Below are positions 1-9,044 of a stretch of 64,000 nucleotides of DNA, piece by piece; position 1 is the first letter of the stretch, and each line of letters opens with the position of its first letter. This stretch comes from an uncultured Clostridia bacterium. Lineage in GTDB: Bacteria; Bacillota; Clostridia; Christensenellales; Borkfalkiaceae. A program made the translations under genes and the position numbers. The stretch spans positions 1 to 64,000 of the forward strand of contig CANREF010000006.1 in NCBI GenBank assembly GCA_947629575.1. Reading direction: 5' to 3'. The notes below the pieces were generated by a model, which ran no database searches, was not told the DNA's origin, and was given only the letters and a program-made list of their open reading frames with translations.

Positions 1-516
1 AAGATCGCCCTCATCCTCGGCATGTTCCCCGGGTTCATGAGCATGGTAGCCGTCTATTACATCCTCAAGGCATTACATCTCGACGGGACGCTCTTCTCCC
101 TCATCCTCGTCTACTCGGGGGGTGCGGGCTTAGGATTCTATGTCGCGAAAGGGTTCTTCGACACCGTTTCCAAGTCTCTCGACGAAGCGGCGCGCCTCGA
201 CGGGGCTACTTCCTGGCAGGTCTTCTGGAAGGTCATCTTCCCGCTCTCAAAGCCCATCATCGTCTATACCGCGCTCATGGCGTTTATCTCGCCGTGGTCC
301 GATTTCATCTTCGCGAAGGTCATCATGGGCACGAACCGCGAATGGTACACCGTGGCGATCGGGCTCTTCGAATTCCTCGATACCACCCACAAGTCCACCT
401 ACTTCACCTGCTTTGCCGCGGGTTCTATCCTCGTGGCCGTGCCCGTTGTCCTCCTCTTCATCTTCCTCCAACGCTACTACGTCGAAGGCATCACCGGCGG
501 CGCTACCAAAGGGTGA
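1..516 (+). CDS. Carbohydrate ABC transporter permease (MalG/AraQ-like), 5' end outside the window
   Basis: Frame is open from base 1 (KIALILGMFPGF...). Contains an EAARLDGATSWQVFWKVIFPLSKP-type EAA loop and ends LQRYYVEGITGGATKG, typical of MalG-type permeases. Confidence 0.9.
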   Translation, partial: KIALILGMFPGFMSMVAVYYILKALHLDGTLFSLILVYSGGAGLGFYVAKGFFDTVSKSLDEAARLDGATSWQVFWKVIFPLSKPIIVYTALMAFISPWSDFIFAKVIMGTNREWYTVAIGLFEFLDTTHKSTYFTCFAAGSILVAVPVVLLFIFLQRYYVEGITGGATKG

Positions 517-540
517 AAACATTTCCAAAACTTTATATCG

Positions 541-575
541 AAGGGCCGACGGCGCGCCGTCGGCCCTTTTCTCGT
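541..575 (+). terminator. Rho-independent terminator after ABC permease
   Basis: Perfect GC-rich palindrome agggccgacggc/gccgtcggccct followed by tttctcg. Confidence 0.75.
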
Positions 576-703
576 CTGCGGAAGGAGCGGACTTTTGGGG
601 ACGTTTGGAGTTTTTCCGCGAATGCGGAATATTTTTTCGCAATGTATTGCATTTTTTTCCAAGATATGGTATACTGAGAAAAATCAAACTGCGGGAGTAT
701 GCT

Positions 704-1414
704 ATGCAACCGAAATACAAACGCGTTTTACTCAAGCTCTCGGGCGAAGCGCTCGCGGGGAAACAGAAGTTCGGGCTCAATGAAGAAGTCGTCTCCATGG
801 TCGTCGATCAGCTCGTCAAAGTGCATAATATGGGCGTGGAGATCGCGCTCGTCATCGGCGGCGGAAACTTCTGGCGGGGCAGGCAGGGAACGAAGATGGA
901 CCGCACTACCGCCGACATGATGGGGATGCTCGCGACGGTGATGAATTCCCTCGCCATGATGGACGCCATCGAACAGAAGGGAATTCCCACCCGCGTGCAG
1001 ACCGCGCTCAACATGGTCTCCGTTGCAGAACCCTATGTTCTCAGAAAGACGCTCCGTCACTTCGAGAAGGGGAGGATCGTCATCATTGCGTGCGGAACGG
1101 GAAATCCGTATTGTTCCACGGACACCGCGGCGGCACAGCGGGCATGTGAGATCAATGCCGACGTTCTTCTCATGGCAAAGAATGTGGACGGCATTTACGA
1201 CAGCGACCCCAACGTCAACCCGAATGCGAAAAAGTATCAGAAGCTCACCTTCTCGGAGATCCTGAGCAACGGGCTCAAGGCCATGGACGCAACGGCGGCG
1301 ACGATGTGCATGGAAAACAATATCCCCGTGCTCGCCTTCGCATTGAACGAACCGGACTCGGTGCTCCGCGCAGTATGCGGGGAACAGCTCGGGACTTTGA
1401 TCAGCAACGAATAA
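704..1414 (+). CDS. pyrH: UMP kinase
   Basis: MQPKYKRVLLKLSGEALAG...IGGGNFWRGRQ...CGTGNPYCSTDTAAAQRA...AKNVDGIYDSDP. Start trimmed from the longer ORF at 140. Confidence 0.97.
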   Translation: MQPKYKRVLLKLSGEALAGKQKFGLNEEVVSMVVDQLVKVHNMGVEIALVIGGGNFWRGRQGTKMDRTTADMMGMLATVMNSLAMMDAIEQKGIPTRVQTALNMVSVAEPYVLRKTLRHFEKGRIVIIACGTGNPYCSTDTAAAQRACEINADVLLMAKNVDGIYDSDPNVNPNAKKYQKLTFSEILSNGLKAMDATAATMCMENNIPVLAFALNEPDSVLRAVCGEQLGTLISNE

Positions 1415-1432
1415 AAATCAGGGAGTGAAATT

Positions 1433-2002
1433 ATGGAAAACGAAAAATTGGATGAGATCTTCCTCACGCTCGAAGACAAATTGGAGAAGGCGCAGAACGT
1501 TCTCAAGGACGAATTTGCCGCCATCCGCGCGGGAAGGGCAAACCCGCACGTGCTCGACAAACTTCAGGTGGAGGCATACGGCGGCATGAGCCCTCTGCAG
1601 CAGCTCGGCAACGTCTCCGTATCGGACGCCCGCTGCCTTGTCATCGCTCCGTGGGATAAGTCCCTTCTGAAGGCCATCGAGAAAGCCATACAGGCCTCTT
1701 CGATCGGTATCAATCCGACCAACGACGGGAACGTGATCAGGCTCGTGTTCCCCGAACTCACCGAAGAGCGCAGAAAGGAACTCGTCAAGCAGGTCAGAAA
1801 GATGGGCGAAGACGCCAAGGTCGCGGCGCGCAACGTCCGCCGCGAAGCCATGGAGGCCATCAAAAAACTCAAGACGGGGAAGGAGATCTCCGAGGACGTC
1901 GCTTCCAATTCGGAACAGGACGTTGAGGAGAGCATCCAAAAGTGCATCACCGAGATCGACAAGATCGTCTCCGTTAAGGAGAAGGAGCTGCTCACCGTCT
2001 GA
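1433..2002 (+). CDS. frr: Ribosome recycling factor
   Basis: AAIRAGRANPHVLDKL, SIGINPTNDGNVIRLVFPELTEERRKELVK motifs; follows pyrH. Confidence 0.97.
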   Translation: MENEKLDEIFLTLEDKLEKAQNVLKDEFAAIRAGRANPHVLDKLQVEAYGGMSPLQQLGNVSVSDARCLVIAPWDKSLLKAIEKAIQASSIGINPTNDGNVIRLVFPELTEERRKELVKQVRKMGEDAKVAARNVRREAMEAIKKLKTGKEISEDVASNSEQDVEESIQKCITEIDKIVSVKEKELLTV

Positions 2003-2676
2003 TGATCCCACGGCATCTCGCCGTCATCATGGACGGCAACGGGCGGTGGGCAAAGAAGCGGCTTCTGCCGAGGAGCGCGGGGCATTACGCCGGGATGAAG
2101 CGCATGATCTCCCTCTCGGAACATGCCTTTGAACGCGGCGTGGAGTATGTCACGCTCTATGCGCTGTCTACGGAGAATCTCTCCCGCCCGAAGGAGGAGC
2201 TCGACTGCCTGTTCGATCTCTTCCGTAAATACTTCAGGGAAAACACGGAGCGGCTCGTCGGACAGGGGATCCGCTTGCGTATCGCGGGCGACAGAGACCT
2301 TCTCCCGAACGATATCGTTGAGATCATGCGGGAAGGGGAGGCGCGCACGGCGGGAGGAAAGAGGGGAACTCTTGTGCTTGCCATCGGCTATGGGGGACGG
2401 CAGGAACTTTTGCGTGCGGTGAATCTTGCCGTTACCGCGGGAAAACAGCTCACGGAGGAGGAATTTTCCTCCCTTCTCTATACTGCGGGGATGCCCGCGC
2501 CCGATCTCCTCATCCGCACGGGAAAGGAGAAACGGCTGAGCAATTTTCTCCTTTGGCAGTGCGCCTACACCGAATTCTACTTTTCCGATAAGATGTTCCC
2601 CGCCTTCACGAATGCCGACCTCGACAGGGCGTTCGAGAATTTCGGGGAACGGGAAAGGCGGTACGGCAAAGTGTGA
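2002..2676 (+). CDS. uppS: Undecaprenyl diphosphate synthase
   Basis: HLAVIMDGNGRWAKKR, DLLIRTGKEKRLSNFLLWQCAYTEFYF; overlaps frr by 1 nt. Confidence 0.97.
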   Translation: MIPRHLAVIMDGNGRWAKKRLLPRSAGHYAGMKRMISLSEHAFERGVEYVTLYALSTENLSRPKEELDCLFDLFRKYFRENTERLVGQGIRLRIAGDRDLLPNDIVEIMREGEARTAGGKRGTLVLAIGYGGRQELLRAVNLAVTAGKQLTEEEFSSLLYTAGMPAPDLLIRTGKEKRLSNFLLWQCAYTEFYFSDKMFPAFTNADLDRAFENFGERERRYGKV

Positions 2677-2737
2677 CGGGGAACATATGCTTTGCCCCGC
2701 AGAGGGTTTGAAAGTATTGTAAAAGCGAACGAATTGC

Positions 2738-3640
2738 ATGAAAAGACTTTTGACAGGAACGGTATATGTCCTCGTCGTCCTCGGCTTCTTTGCGCTGAGG
2801 GCGGCCTTCGGCGAGCCCCTCTATTTCGACGCGCTCATCCTTCTCTTCTGCGTGTTCGGCACTTTTGAGATGTGCCGCGCCCTCAAGGAGAGGATCGATC
2901 TTTCGGAAAGGCTGCTTGTGCAGATCTTTTCGGCGGCGCTCATCGTCTGCTACTGCGTCGCGGACAGGGTGTGCTCCATGCGGGGGAGCGTAAATTACGC
3001 GCCCTATCTCACCTTTCTGCTCTTTGCGGCGGGGCTCATGGCTTTTTTGGGGCTCATCGTGTTCCGTCATGAAAAGACGCAGTTGGAAACTTTGGGACAT
3101 GCTCTGCTCGTTTTTTGCTACCCGTCTGCGTTTTTGCTCGTCCTTGCGGGGTTGAACCACATGCCCGTGTATGCGGAATTGGGCGTTTTGTGCGTGTTCG
3201 TGCTCTGCCCGTTCGCCGACTGTTTTGCCTATGTCTTCGGGAAGGCGTTCGGGAAGAAACTGCCCATGAAGATGTCGCCGCACGTCAGTCCGAACAAGAC
3301 GGTCATCGGCGGGCTCGGCGGGCTCTTCGGCGGTGCGGTCGGTGCGGTGGCGCTCTTTTATGTCTATCTCGCGCTCGCCCGCGCGGGGGCTGTTTCGGAA
3401 GTTGCATTTCTCGAAAAGAACGTCAACCTCGTCTTTTTCATCGGATTGGGGATCTTGACCGCGGCATTCGCGGAAGTGGGCGATCTTGCGGAGAGCGCGA
3501 TCAAGCGCAAGCTCGGCATCAAGGATATGGGGAAGCTCCTGCCCGGTCACGGCGGCGTGCTCGACCGTATTGATTCCGCCCTCTATGTGAGCCCCGTCGT
3601 CTGCTTTGTGCTGCTGCTCAGATTCATGATAGCGGGCTGA
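2738..3640 (+). CDS. cdsA: Phosphatidate cytidylyltransferase
   Basis: Polytopic; C-terminal signature AEVGDLAESAIKRKLGIKDMGKLLPGHGGVLDRIDS. Confidence 0.95.
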   Translation: MKRLLTGTVYVLVVLGFFALRAAFGEPLYFDALILLFCVFGTFEMCRALKERIDLSERLLVQIFSAALIVCYCVADRVCSMRGSVNYAPYLTFLLFAAGLMAFLGLIVFRHEKTQLETLGHALLVFCYPSAFLLVLAGLNHMPVYAELGVLCVFVLCPFADCFAYVFGKAFGKKLPMKMSPHVSPNKTVIGGLGGLFGGAVGAVALFYVYLALARAGAVSEVAFLEKNVNLVFFIGLGILTAAFAEVGDLAESAIKRKLGIKDMGKLLPGHGGVLDRIDSALYVSPVVCFVLLLRFMIAG

Positions 3641-3698
3641 AGCGCATACAATATTACCACACGTCCGCCAAACCGCGGGCGTTTTTCATCGAGGAACT

Positions 3699-4787
3699 AT
3701 GACGAAGATCGCACTCATCGGATGTACGGGAAGTATCGGGCGGCAGGTCGCGGACGTCGTGCGCCGCTTTCCCGACCGCTTCTCCTTTTCCGCCCTTGTC
3801 TGCGGGAGCGACAAGAGGGGGCTTGAAGCCCTTGCGGAGGAATTCGGCGTCAAAACCGCCCTCTGCGCCGATGAGGCGGAGGGGCGCACGGAAGCGCTTT
3901 TTGCGGACTGTGACGTCGCCTTTATCGCAGCCTGCGGGTTCGCGGGGCTCTCCTATACCCTCGCGGCGGCGCGCGCGGGAAAGAAGATCGCCCTCGCCAA
4001 TAAGGAGAGCCTTGTCTGCGGCGGGGAACTCGTCATGAAGGAAGTTGCAGCGCACGGGGCGGAACTCGTGCCCGTGGACAGCGAGCACTCCGCCCTCTTC
4101 CAATGCCTGCACTTTTCCCGCACGGCAGCCTTCAAAAAACTCATTTTAACGGCGAGCGGCGGACCCTTCCTCCGCAAGACGGAAGAAGAATTGAAGACGG
4201 TCACGGCGAGGGAAGCGCTTTTGCATCCGAATTGGAAGATGGGCGACAAGATCACGGTGGACAGCGCCACCCTTCTCAATAAGGGATACGAAGTGATCGA
4301 GGCAAAATGGCTGTACGGGGCGCAGTTTTCGCAGATCGAGGCGGTCGTCCACCCCGAGAGCATCGTGCATTCTCTCGTCGCCTTCGAAGACGGTGCGGTG
4401 CTCGCCCAGCTCGGCTATCCCGATATGCACATTCCCATCCAGCTCGCGCTCACCTATCCCGAGCGCCTGCCCTGCGAAAGGGAGCTCGATCTCATCTCGC
4501 TCGGCGCGCTGCATTTCGAGAGACTGCCCGAAGAGAAATTCCCCTGTTTTTCGCTCGCCTTAGAAGCGGGAAAGGCGGGGGGCACGCTTCCCACCGTTCT
4601 CAACGGGGCGGCGGAAGTGGCGGTGCGGGCATTCCTGTCGGGACGGATAGCCTTCCCCGTGATTGCGGAAACTATTCAAGGTGCGCTCGACAGATTTCCT
4701 CGGGTGCGCGCCGATCGGTATGAGACTTTGAGGGAGGCGGATATGCGCGCGCGGACATACGCGTCCGAATACATCTATGGGAAATAA
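3699..4787 (+). CDS. dxr: 1-deoxy-D-xylulose 5-phosphate reductoisomerase
   Basis: IGCTGSIGRQ, NKESLVCGGELV, VDSEHSALFQCL, GDKITVDSATLLNKGYEVIEAKWL. Confidence 0.96.
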   Translation: MTKIALIGCTGSIGRQVADVVRRFPDRFSFSALVCGSDKRGLEALAEEFGVKTALCADEAEGRTEALFADCDVAFIAACGFAGLSYTLAAARAGKKIALANKESLVCGGELVMKEVAAHGAELVPVDSEHSALFQCLHFSRTAAFKKLILTASGGPFLRKTEEELKTVTAREALLHPNWKMGDKITVDSATLLNKGYEVIEAKWLYGAQFSQIEAVVHPESIVHSLVAFEDGAVLAQLGYPDMHIPIQLALTYPERLPCERELDLISLGALHFERLPEEKFPCFSLALEAGKAGGTLPTVLNGAAEVAVRAFLSGRIAFPVIAETIQGALDRFPRVRADRYETLREADMRARTYASEYIYGK

Positions 4788-6126
4788 TCTGTTGGTAACG
4801 GCGGCGAAGGTATGGAGCACGATCGGTTCCGTCGCGCTTGCCATTCTCATATTGCTCGTCATGATCACCATTCATGAATTCGGGCACTACATCGCAGGCA
4901 AGATATTCCATTTCGAGATCAATGAATTCTCCATCGGATTCGGCCCTGCCATATTTAAGCACAGGAGCAAAAAAACGGGGGAACTGTTTGCGGTGAGGAT
5001 CATCCCCCTCGGCGGCTACTGTGCCTTTGCGGGCGAAGACGGGCTCGAGGAGGAAGAGGAGAAGGCGAAAGATCTGCCCGCGGAAGAGGAGAACGGGAAG
5101 GAAGAGGTCATAGAGCTCACCCCTCCCGACGGGGAAGCGCAGCCCCCCGCTCCGCCTGCGGAAGGGAACAGTCCGCCTTCCAACGAAGAGCAGAAGGAGA
5201 CTTCCTCAGCGCCCTCTTCGCATGAGGGCTGGTTCACCAACCGCCCGTGCTGGCAGCGTATCATCGTGCTCGTTTCGGGCGCGCTCATGAACTATCTTCT
5301 GGCGCTCGTGCTCATCCTCATCGGGTTTACCGCCTACGGACAGACGATGGTCGCCGTCTATGAGGCGGAAGAGGCGACGGGGGAGTACATCGGTCAGAGC
5401 TTGCAGGACCTCGATATCCTGCTCGAGATCGAGGGAAAGAATCTCTACCTCACTTCGGACATCGCGCAGGCGCTCAACGGCAAGAAGGCGGGAGATCGGG
5501 TGAATATGCGCGTCTCGCGGGCCTATGGCGTTGAGTGGGTGGAGGACGAAGAGGGGGGAAGACACGACCCCACCTTCGACCACCGCGAGGAAGTGGAAGT
5601 CACCGTCATGCTCCGTGCGGACGTTACGGTGAAGAACAGCGCGGATTTCACGAGCGTTTGGAACGCCCTCGGCGTGAAGTACTACGAAGCGGGCGGAGAG
5701 CAGAGCGAGGGATATTCGCTCGCGAACGCCATATATAAATTCGGCTTCGGGGAAGCGCTCGGGCGCGGATTTGTGTATTCCTTCAAGATCGCGGGCAGTA
5801 TCTTCAAGATATTGGGCGAACTTCTGACGGGAAAGCTCGGGCTGTCGGCATTCGGAGGACCTGTCACTACGATCAAGATGACTTCGCAGATCGCTTCGCG
5901 CGGATTCCGATATTTCCTCGAGATCGCGGGATACATCGGCGTCAATCTTGCCGTGTTCAATCTCTTGCCCATTCCCGCGCTCGACGGCAGTAAGGTGGTA
6001 TTTACGGCGATCGAGTGGGTGCGCGGAAAGCCCATTTCCCGCAAGGTGGAGGCGATCATCCATGCCGTGGGCTTCGTGCTCCTCTTGGGCTTTGCCGTCC
6101 TCGTGGACATTTTGCAGTTTGTATAG
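4777..6126 (+). CDS. rseP: RIP/site-2 zinc metalloprotease with a low-complexity insertion
   Basis: HEFGH motif, PDZ-like middle, C-terminal NLLPIPALDGSKV; overlaps dxr. Confidence 0.92.
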   Translation: MGNNLLVTAAKVWSTIGSVALAILILLVMITIHEFGHYIAGKIFHFEINEFSIGFGPAIFKHRSKKTGELFAVRIIPLGGYCAFAGEDGLEEEEEKAKDLPAEEENGKEEVIELTPPDGEAQPPAPPAEGNSPPSNEEQKETSSAPSSHEGWFTNRPCWQRIIVLVSGALMNYLLALVLILIGFTAYGQTMVAVYEAEEATGEYIGQSLQDLDILLEIEGKNLYLTSDIAQALNGKKAGDRVNMRVSRAYGVEWVEDEEGGRHDPTFDHREEVEVTVMLRADVTVKNSADFTSVWNALGVKYYEAGGEQSEGYSLANAIYKFGFGEALGRGFVYSFKIAGSIFKILGELLTGKLGLSAFGGPVTTIKMTSQIASRGFRYFLEIAGYIGVNLAVFNLLPIPALDGSKVVFTAIEWVRGKPISRKVEAIIHAVGFVLLLGFAVLVDILQFV

Positions 6127-6137
6127 AAGTCCTATAT

Positions 6138-6176
6138 AAAACGCCGCCGCCGAATAAATTCGGCGGCGGCGTTTTA
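6138..6176 (+). terminator. Terminator after rseP
   Basis: acgccgccgccgaataaattcggcggcggcgttttaa: perfect GC stem plus T run. Confidence 0.85.
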
Positions 6177-6186
6177 ATGCGAGTGA

Positions 6187-6930
6187 TCAATTCTCTTCCT
6201 TAGATTCCGAAGTCTGTTCGGGAGAGGACTCGCTCTTTTTGCGTTTGGGAAGGACAATGGCGATCAATTTTTCAAGCACCTTTGTCTTGGCAAGGACATA
6301 GAGGGCGATCGTGGCGATCGCACAATCGGCAGGGATATACACAAGTTGATAGATCAATGAATAGATGAAGGCGTTTGAAACCGCCCAGCCGGGGAGAGTT
6401 ACCCATATTGCACCTTCCGCAAAGTAAATAAAACCGGAAATAAGGTGGAACAGGAAGCGGAGCAGATAAACGCCGATCGTTCCGAGCACCACATTGAAGG
6501 TTGTCTTTTTGGTAAATTTTCGCGCGATCCCCATAAAGCCGATCGAGGCAAACGCGAGCAGATAATCGAGAATAAAGGTAAACGGGGTAAGGATATACGG
6601 ACCTGAAATGAAATTCAGAAGTCCGAATATCGTTCCTGCAAGCAAACCGTCGACCACCCCATAGGCGTATGCGTAGATAAGAACGGGCACAAAGCTCGCC
6701 AATGTGATAGAACCGCCATAGGTGACGGGAGAGATCTTGATAAACGACAGCGCGAAAGAAAGCGCCAACGTCAGTCCCGCGGCGGCGATGTGTTTTGCGT
6801 CGTACGATCTTCTTCCTTTGATGCAGATCACGGCGATCACACCAAGGAGCAGGAAGACTGCCCCGAGAGAGATCCATTTCACCACATCGGTGGTGTGTTC
6901 GCTCGCTTCGAGCAAAGAGTTGAGTAACAT
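6187..6930 (-). CDS. thiT: ThiT-like ECF transporter S-component (thiamine)
   Basis: Six-TM-like MLLNSLLEAS...AAGLTLALSFALSFIKI...GGSITLASFVPVLIYAYAYG...GLLAGTIFGLLNFI. SD ggagg 8 nt upstream of the internal ATG at 6930; upstream TPP riboswitch. Confidence 0.88.
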   Translation of the reverse strand: MLLNSLLEASEHTTDVVKWISLGAVFLLLGVIAVICIKGRRSYDAKHIAAAGLTLALSFALSFIKISPVTYGGSITLASFVPVLIYAYAYGVVDGLLAGTIFGLLNFISGPYILTPFTFILDYLLAFASIGFMGIARKFTKKTTFNVVLGTIGVYLLRFLFHLISGFIYFAEGAIWVTLPGWAVSNAFIYSLIYQLVYIPADCAIATIALYVLAKTKVLEKLIAIVLPKRKKSESSPEQTSESKEEN

Positions 6931-6972
6931 AAAAAACCTCCGATAAAATTTTTTTCGAGTTACCCGTCCCAT

Positions 6973-7000
6973 GGAAAACGCCCGCGCAAAAGCGCGGGCG
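6973..7000 (-). terminator. Riboswitch expression-platform terminator
   Basis: Minus strand cgcccgcgcttttgcgcgggcgttttcc between the TPP aptamer and the thiT SD. Confidence 0.75.
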
Positions 7001-7011
7001 GAAAACTCCTT

Positions 7012-7100
7012 CGGAAAATCCTGTCTTTCGTTCAAGTATTACCTTGTCCGATTCGAATGGTATGATCTCAGCCTTTTTGGGGCACCCACGACGGATAATT
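7012..7100 (-). ncRNA. TPP riboswitch (THI element)
   Basis: Minus strand gtgggtgccccaaaaaggCTGAGAtcataccattcGAAtcggacaaGGTAATACttGAACGAAAG matches the THI-box core (GGGTGC..GGCTGAGA...ACC..GAAC.TGA..GGTAATACC). Confidence 0.85.
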
Positions 7101-7111
7101 CAATTAAAATC

Positions 7112-7140
7112 ATTCTATCACAATTCTTCCCGAATGTAAA
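7112..7140 (-). promoter_or_regulatory. Sigma-A type promoter for the TPP riboswitch/thiT unit
   Basis: Minus strand TTTACA-17 nt-TAGAAT just upstream of the aptamer. Confidence 0.7.
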
Positions 7141-7160
7141 ATGTTTTTCGGCGGAATTTT

Positions 7161-8825
7161 TTATTTTGTCTCCGAAAGGGAGTCGGCGAGGGGCTCGGTG
7201 AGGAGCGTTTTATAGTCGGTATAGATCACCGCGCCCGCCTTTGCCTTCGGCGGTTTCTTCACATGCTTGATCTCGCAATAGTCTACGGGAACTTTCCCGC
7301 CGCCCTTGGCGTCCGAATAACGGGCGCAGAGCCCCGCCGCGAACAGGAGAACATGTTCGGGCGTTTTGCGTCCCTTTGTCTCGATCACGACGTGGCAGGA
7401 ATGATACTTCTGCGTGTGCAGCCATATGTCCCCGGGCGCGCTCGTGCGGATCAGACGGTCGTTTTGCAGATTATTTCTCCCCGCGCGGACGGTGAAACCG
7501 TCCTTTTCATATACGCGGAAGGGGATCTCGGGGCTCTTCTTGCGCGCCTTCTCCTTGGGAGCGCTCAAGATCTGCGCCGCGAGCAGTTCCTCTTCGAGCG
7601 ATCTCAGATCTTCCTCCTCCGAAGCCGCTTCGCACGCCGCGATCAAACTTAAAGTATATTCGAGTTCGGCGTCCGTCGCGCGCTCCTGCGGCGCAAGGAT
7701 CTCAAGCGCGCGCTTTTGTTTCCGATACCGTTTGAAGTAATTCTGCGCATTTTGAGAGGGGGAAAGGGTCTCATCGAGGGAGATCTTGAGCGTTCCTCCC
7801 TCTTCATCATAATAATTGCAGACCTCGCAGGACTTCATCCCCCGTCTGAGCGCATAGAGGTTGGCGGTGAGAAGTTCCCCCTTGATGCGGTTTTCCTCCA
7901 ATGAGGCGCATTCCCGCTGCTTGTCCCTGATTTGCGCGAGCCGCTTTTCCTGCTTCTTGCGCAGGGCGGAGAGGGCGGAAAGCAACCTGCGCTTTCCCCC
8001 CTCGAAGCGCTTGCGGGCGCGGCGGTTCGCATAGAAATAGCTCTGCGCCTCGCTGAGGGTGGGAAATGGAATTCCCCCCGCGACCGAGCGTGCAAAAAAA
8101 TCGGTGACGTTCCCCTCTTTTTCGGTCACGCAAGGGGAAATTTCATCCGAAAAGATATAGTTGTAAACGTGCTCGGAGAGGTCTCCCCCGCGATAGGCGG
8201 AGAGGATCTGTTCCGCCGTGCAGGGAGCGAGACCGCTGACGTGCAAAAAGAGGAAGCGGGCAAGATCGCCCTCGGGCGGAGAGGAGAGCAGAGCGCGGAG
8301 CGCGGACTTGTCGGAGGGGTCTGTCTTGTCCTGCGGGGAGGGCAGAACGTACTTCGCCCCCGGCAGAATGGCGCGCTTGCAGTTCTCGTCGAGCGAGGTC
8401 GTCTTCAGTGCGCCGAGGATCGTGCCGCATTCGGTGAGGATGAGGTTGGAGTACTTGCCCATGATCTCACAGCGGAGTTCCCGCACCGTCTCGGAGAAGT
8501 CCGAAAAGCACTTCAAACGGAAGACGAGGATGCGCTCGAAGCCGTCTAAAGAGACGTCTAAAATTTCCGCGCCCGAAAGGTGCTTGCGCAGGAGCATACA
8601 GAAATTGGGGGCGACGAGGGGATTTTCCCTGTCGTCCTCGGTAAAATAAGCGCCGCAGTCGGAGGCATTTGCATTCACGGTGAGTTTCAAAGTGCGCTTC
8701 CCCGTGTATATAATGAGAGCGAGTTCCTCCTTCTCGGGCTGGTTGATGCGGTTGATCTTCCCCCCGCGCAGCGCTTCATTCAGTTCCTTTGCGATGAGGC
8801 GGAGGGTAAAGGTATCCTGTGGCAT
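7161..8825 (-). CDS. rqcH: RqcH/NFACT (FbpA-like) ribosome quality control factor
   Basis: N-terminal MPQDTFTLRLIAKELNEALRGGKINRINQPEKEELALIIYT; coiled coil; C-terminal RNA-binding IWLHTQKYHSCHVVIETKGRKTPEHVLLFAAGLCARYSDAKGGGKVPVDYCEIKHVKKPPKAKAG. Confidence 0.93.
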   Translation of the reverse strand: MPQDTFTLRLIAKELNEALRGGKINRINQPEKEELALIIYTGKRTLKLTVNANASDCGAYFTEDDRENPLVAPNFCMLLRKHLSGAEILDVSLDGFERILVFRLKCFSDFSETVRELRCEIMGKYSNLILTECGTILGALKTTSLDENCKRAILPGAKYVLPSPQDKTDPSDKSALRALLSSPPEGDLARFLFLHVSGLAPCTAEQILSAYRGGDLSEHVYNYIFSDEISPCVTEKEGNVTDFFARSVAGGIPFPTLSEAQSYFYANRRARKRFEGGKRRLLSALSALRKKQEKRLAQIRDKQRECASLEENRIKGELLTANLYALRRGMKSCEVCNYYDEEGGTLKISLDETLSPSQNAQNYFKRYRKQKRALEILAPQERATDAELEYTLSLIAACEAASEEEDLRSLEEELLAAQILSAPKEKARKKSPEIPFRVYEKDGFTVRAGRNNLQNDRLIRTSAPGDIWLHTQKYHSCHVVIETKGRKTPEHVLLFAAGLCARYSDAKGGGKVPVDYCEIKHVKKPPKAKAGAVIYTDYKTLLTEPLADSLSETK

Positions 8826-8831
8826 ACCCCC

Positions 8832-8860
8832 ATTATAAACCAACCGCCGCGTTTTGTAAA
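8832..8860 (-). promoter_or_regulatory. Promoter of rqcH (TTTACA-17-TATAAT-N6-ATG)
   Basis: Revcomp: TTTACAaaacgcggcggttggttTATAATgggggtATG. Confidence 0.75.
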
Positions 8861-9044
8861 GAAAAACGCGCAGCTTTCCGCCGCCTGCCCAAAAACGCCG
8901 CCCCCCGCTGAGGAGCGGAACAAAAGAGAGAAAATCAAAAAGATGTGCCGTCGGGCTTAAAAATCGCTTTTCTTTTTGACGGCAATATGTTAAAATGTAA
9001 TTTGCGAAATTTTGGCGAAGAAAAATTTTTCAGGAGAATCGGAT

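Noticed and set aside
140-703. N-terminal extension of the pyrH ORF (start at 140)
   Set aside because: Reads out of frame through the ABC permease and a terminator; conserved PyrH begins at 704.
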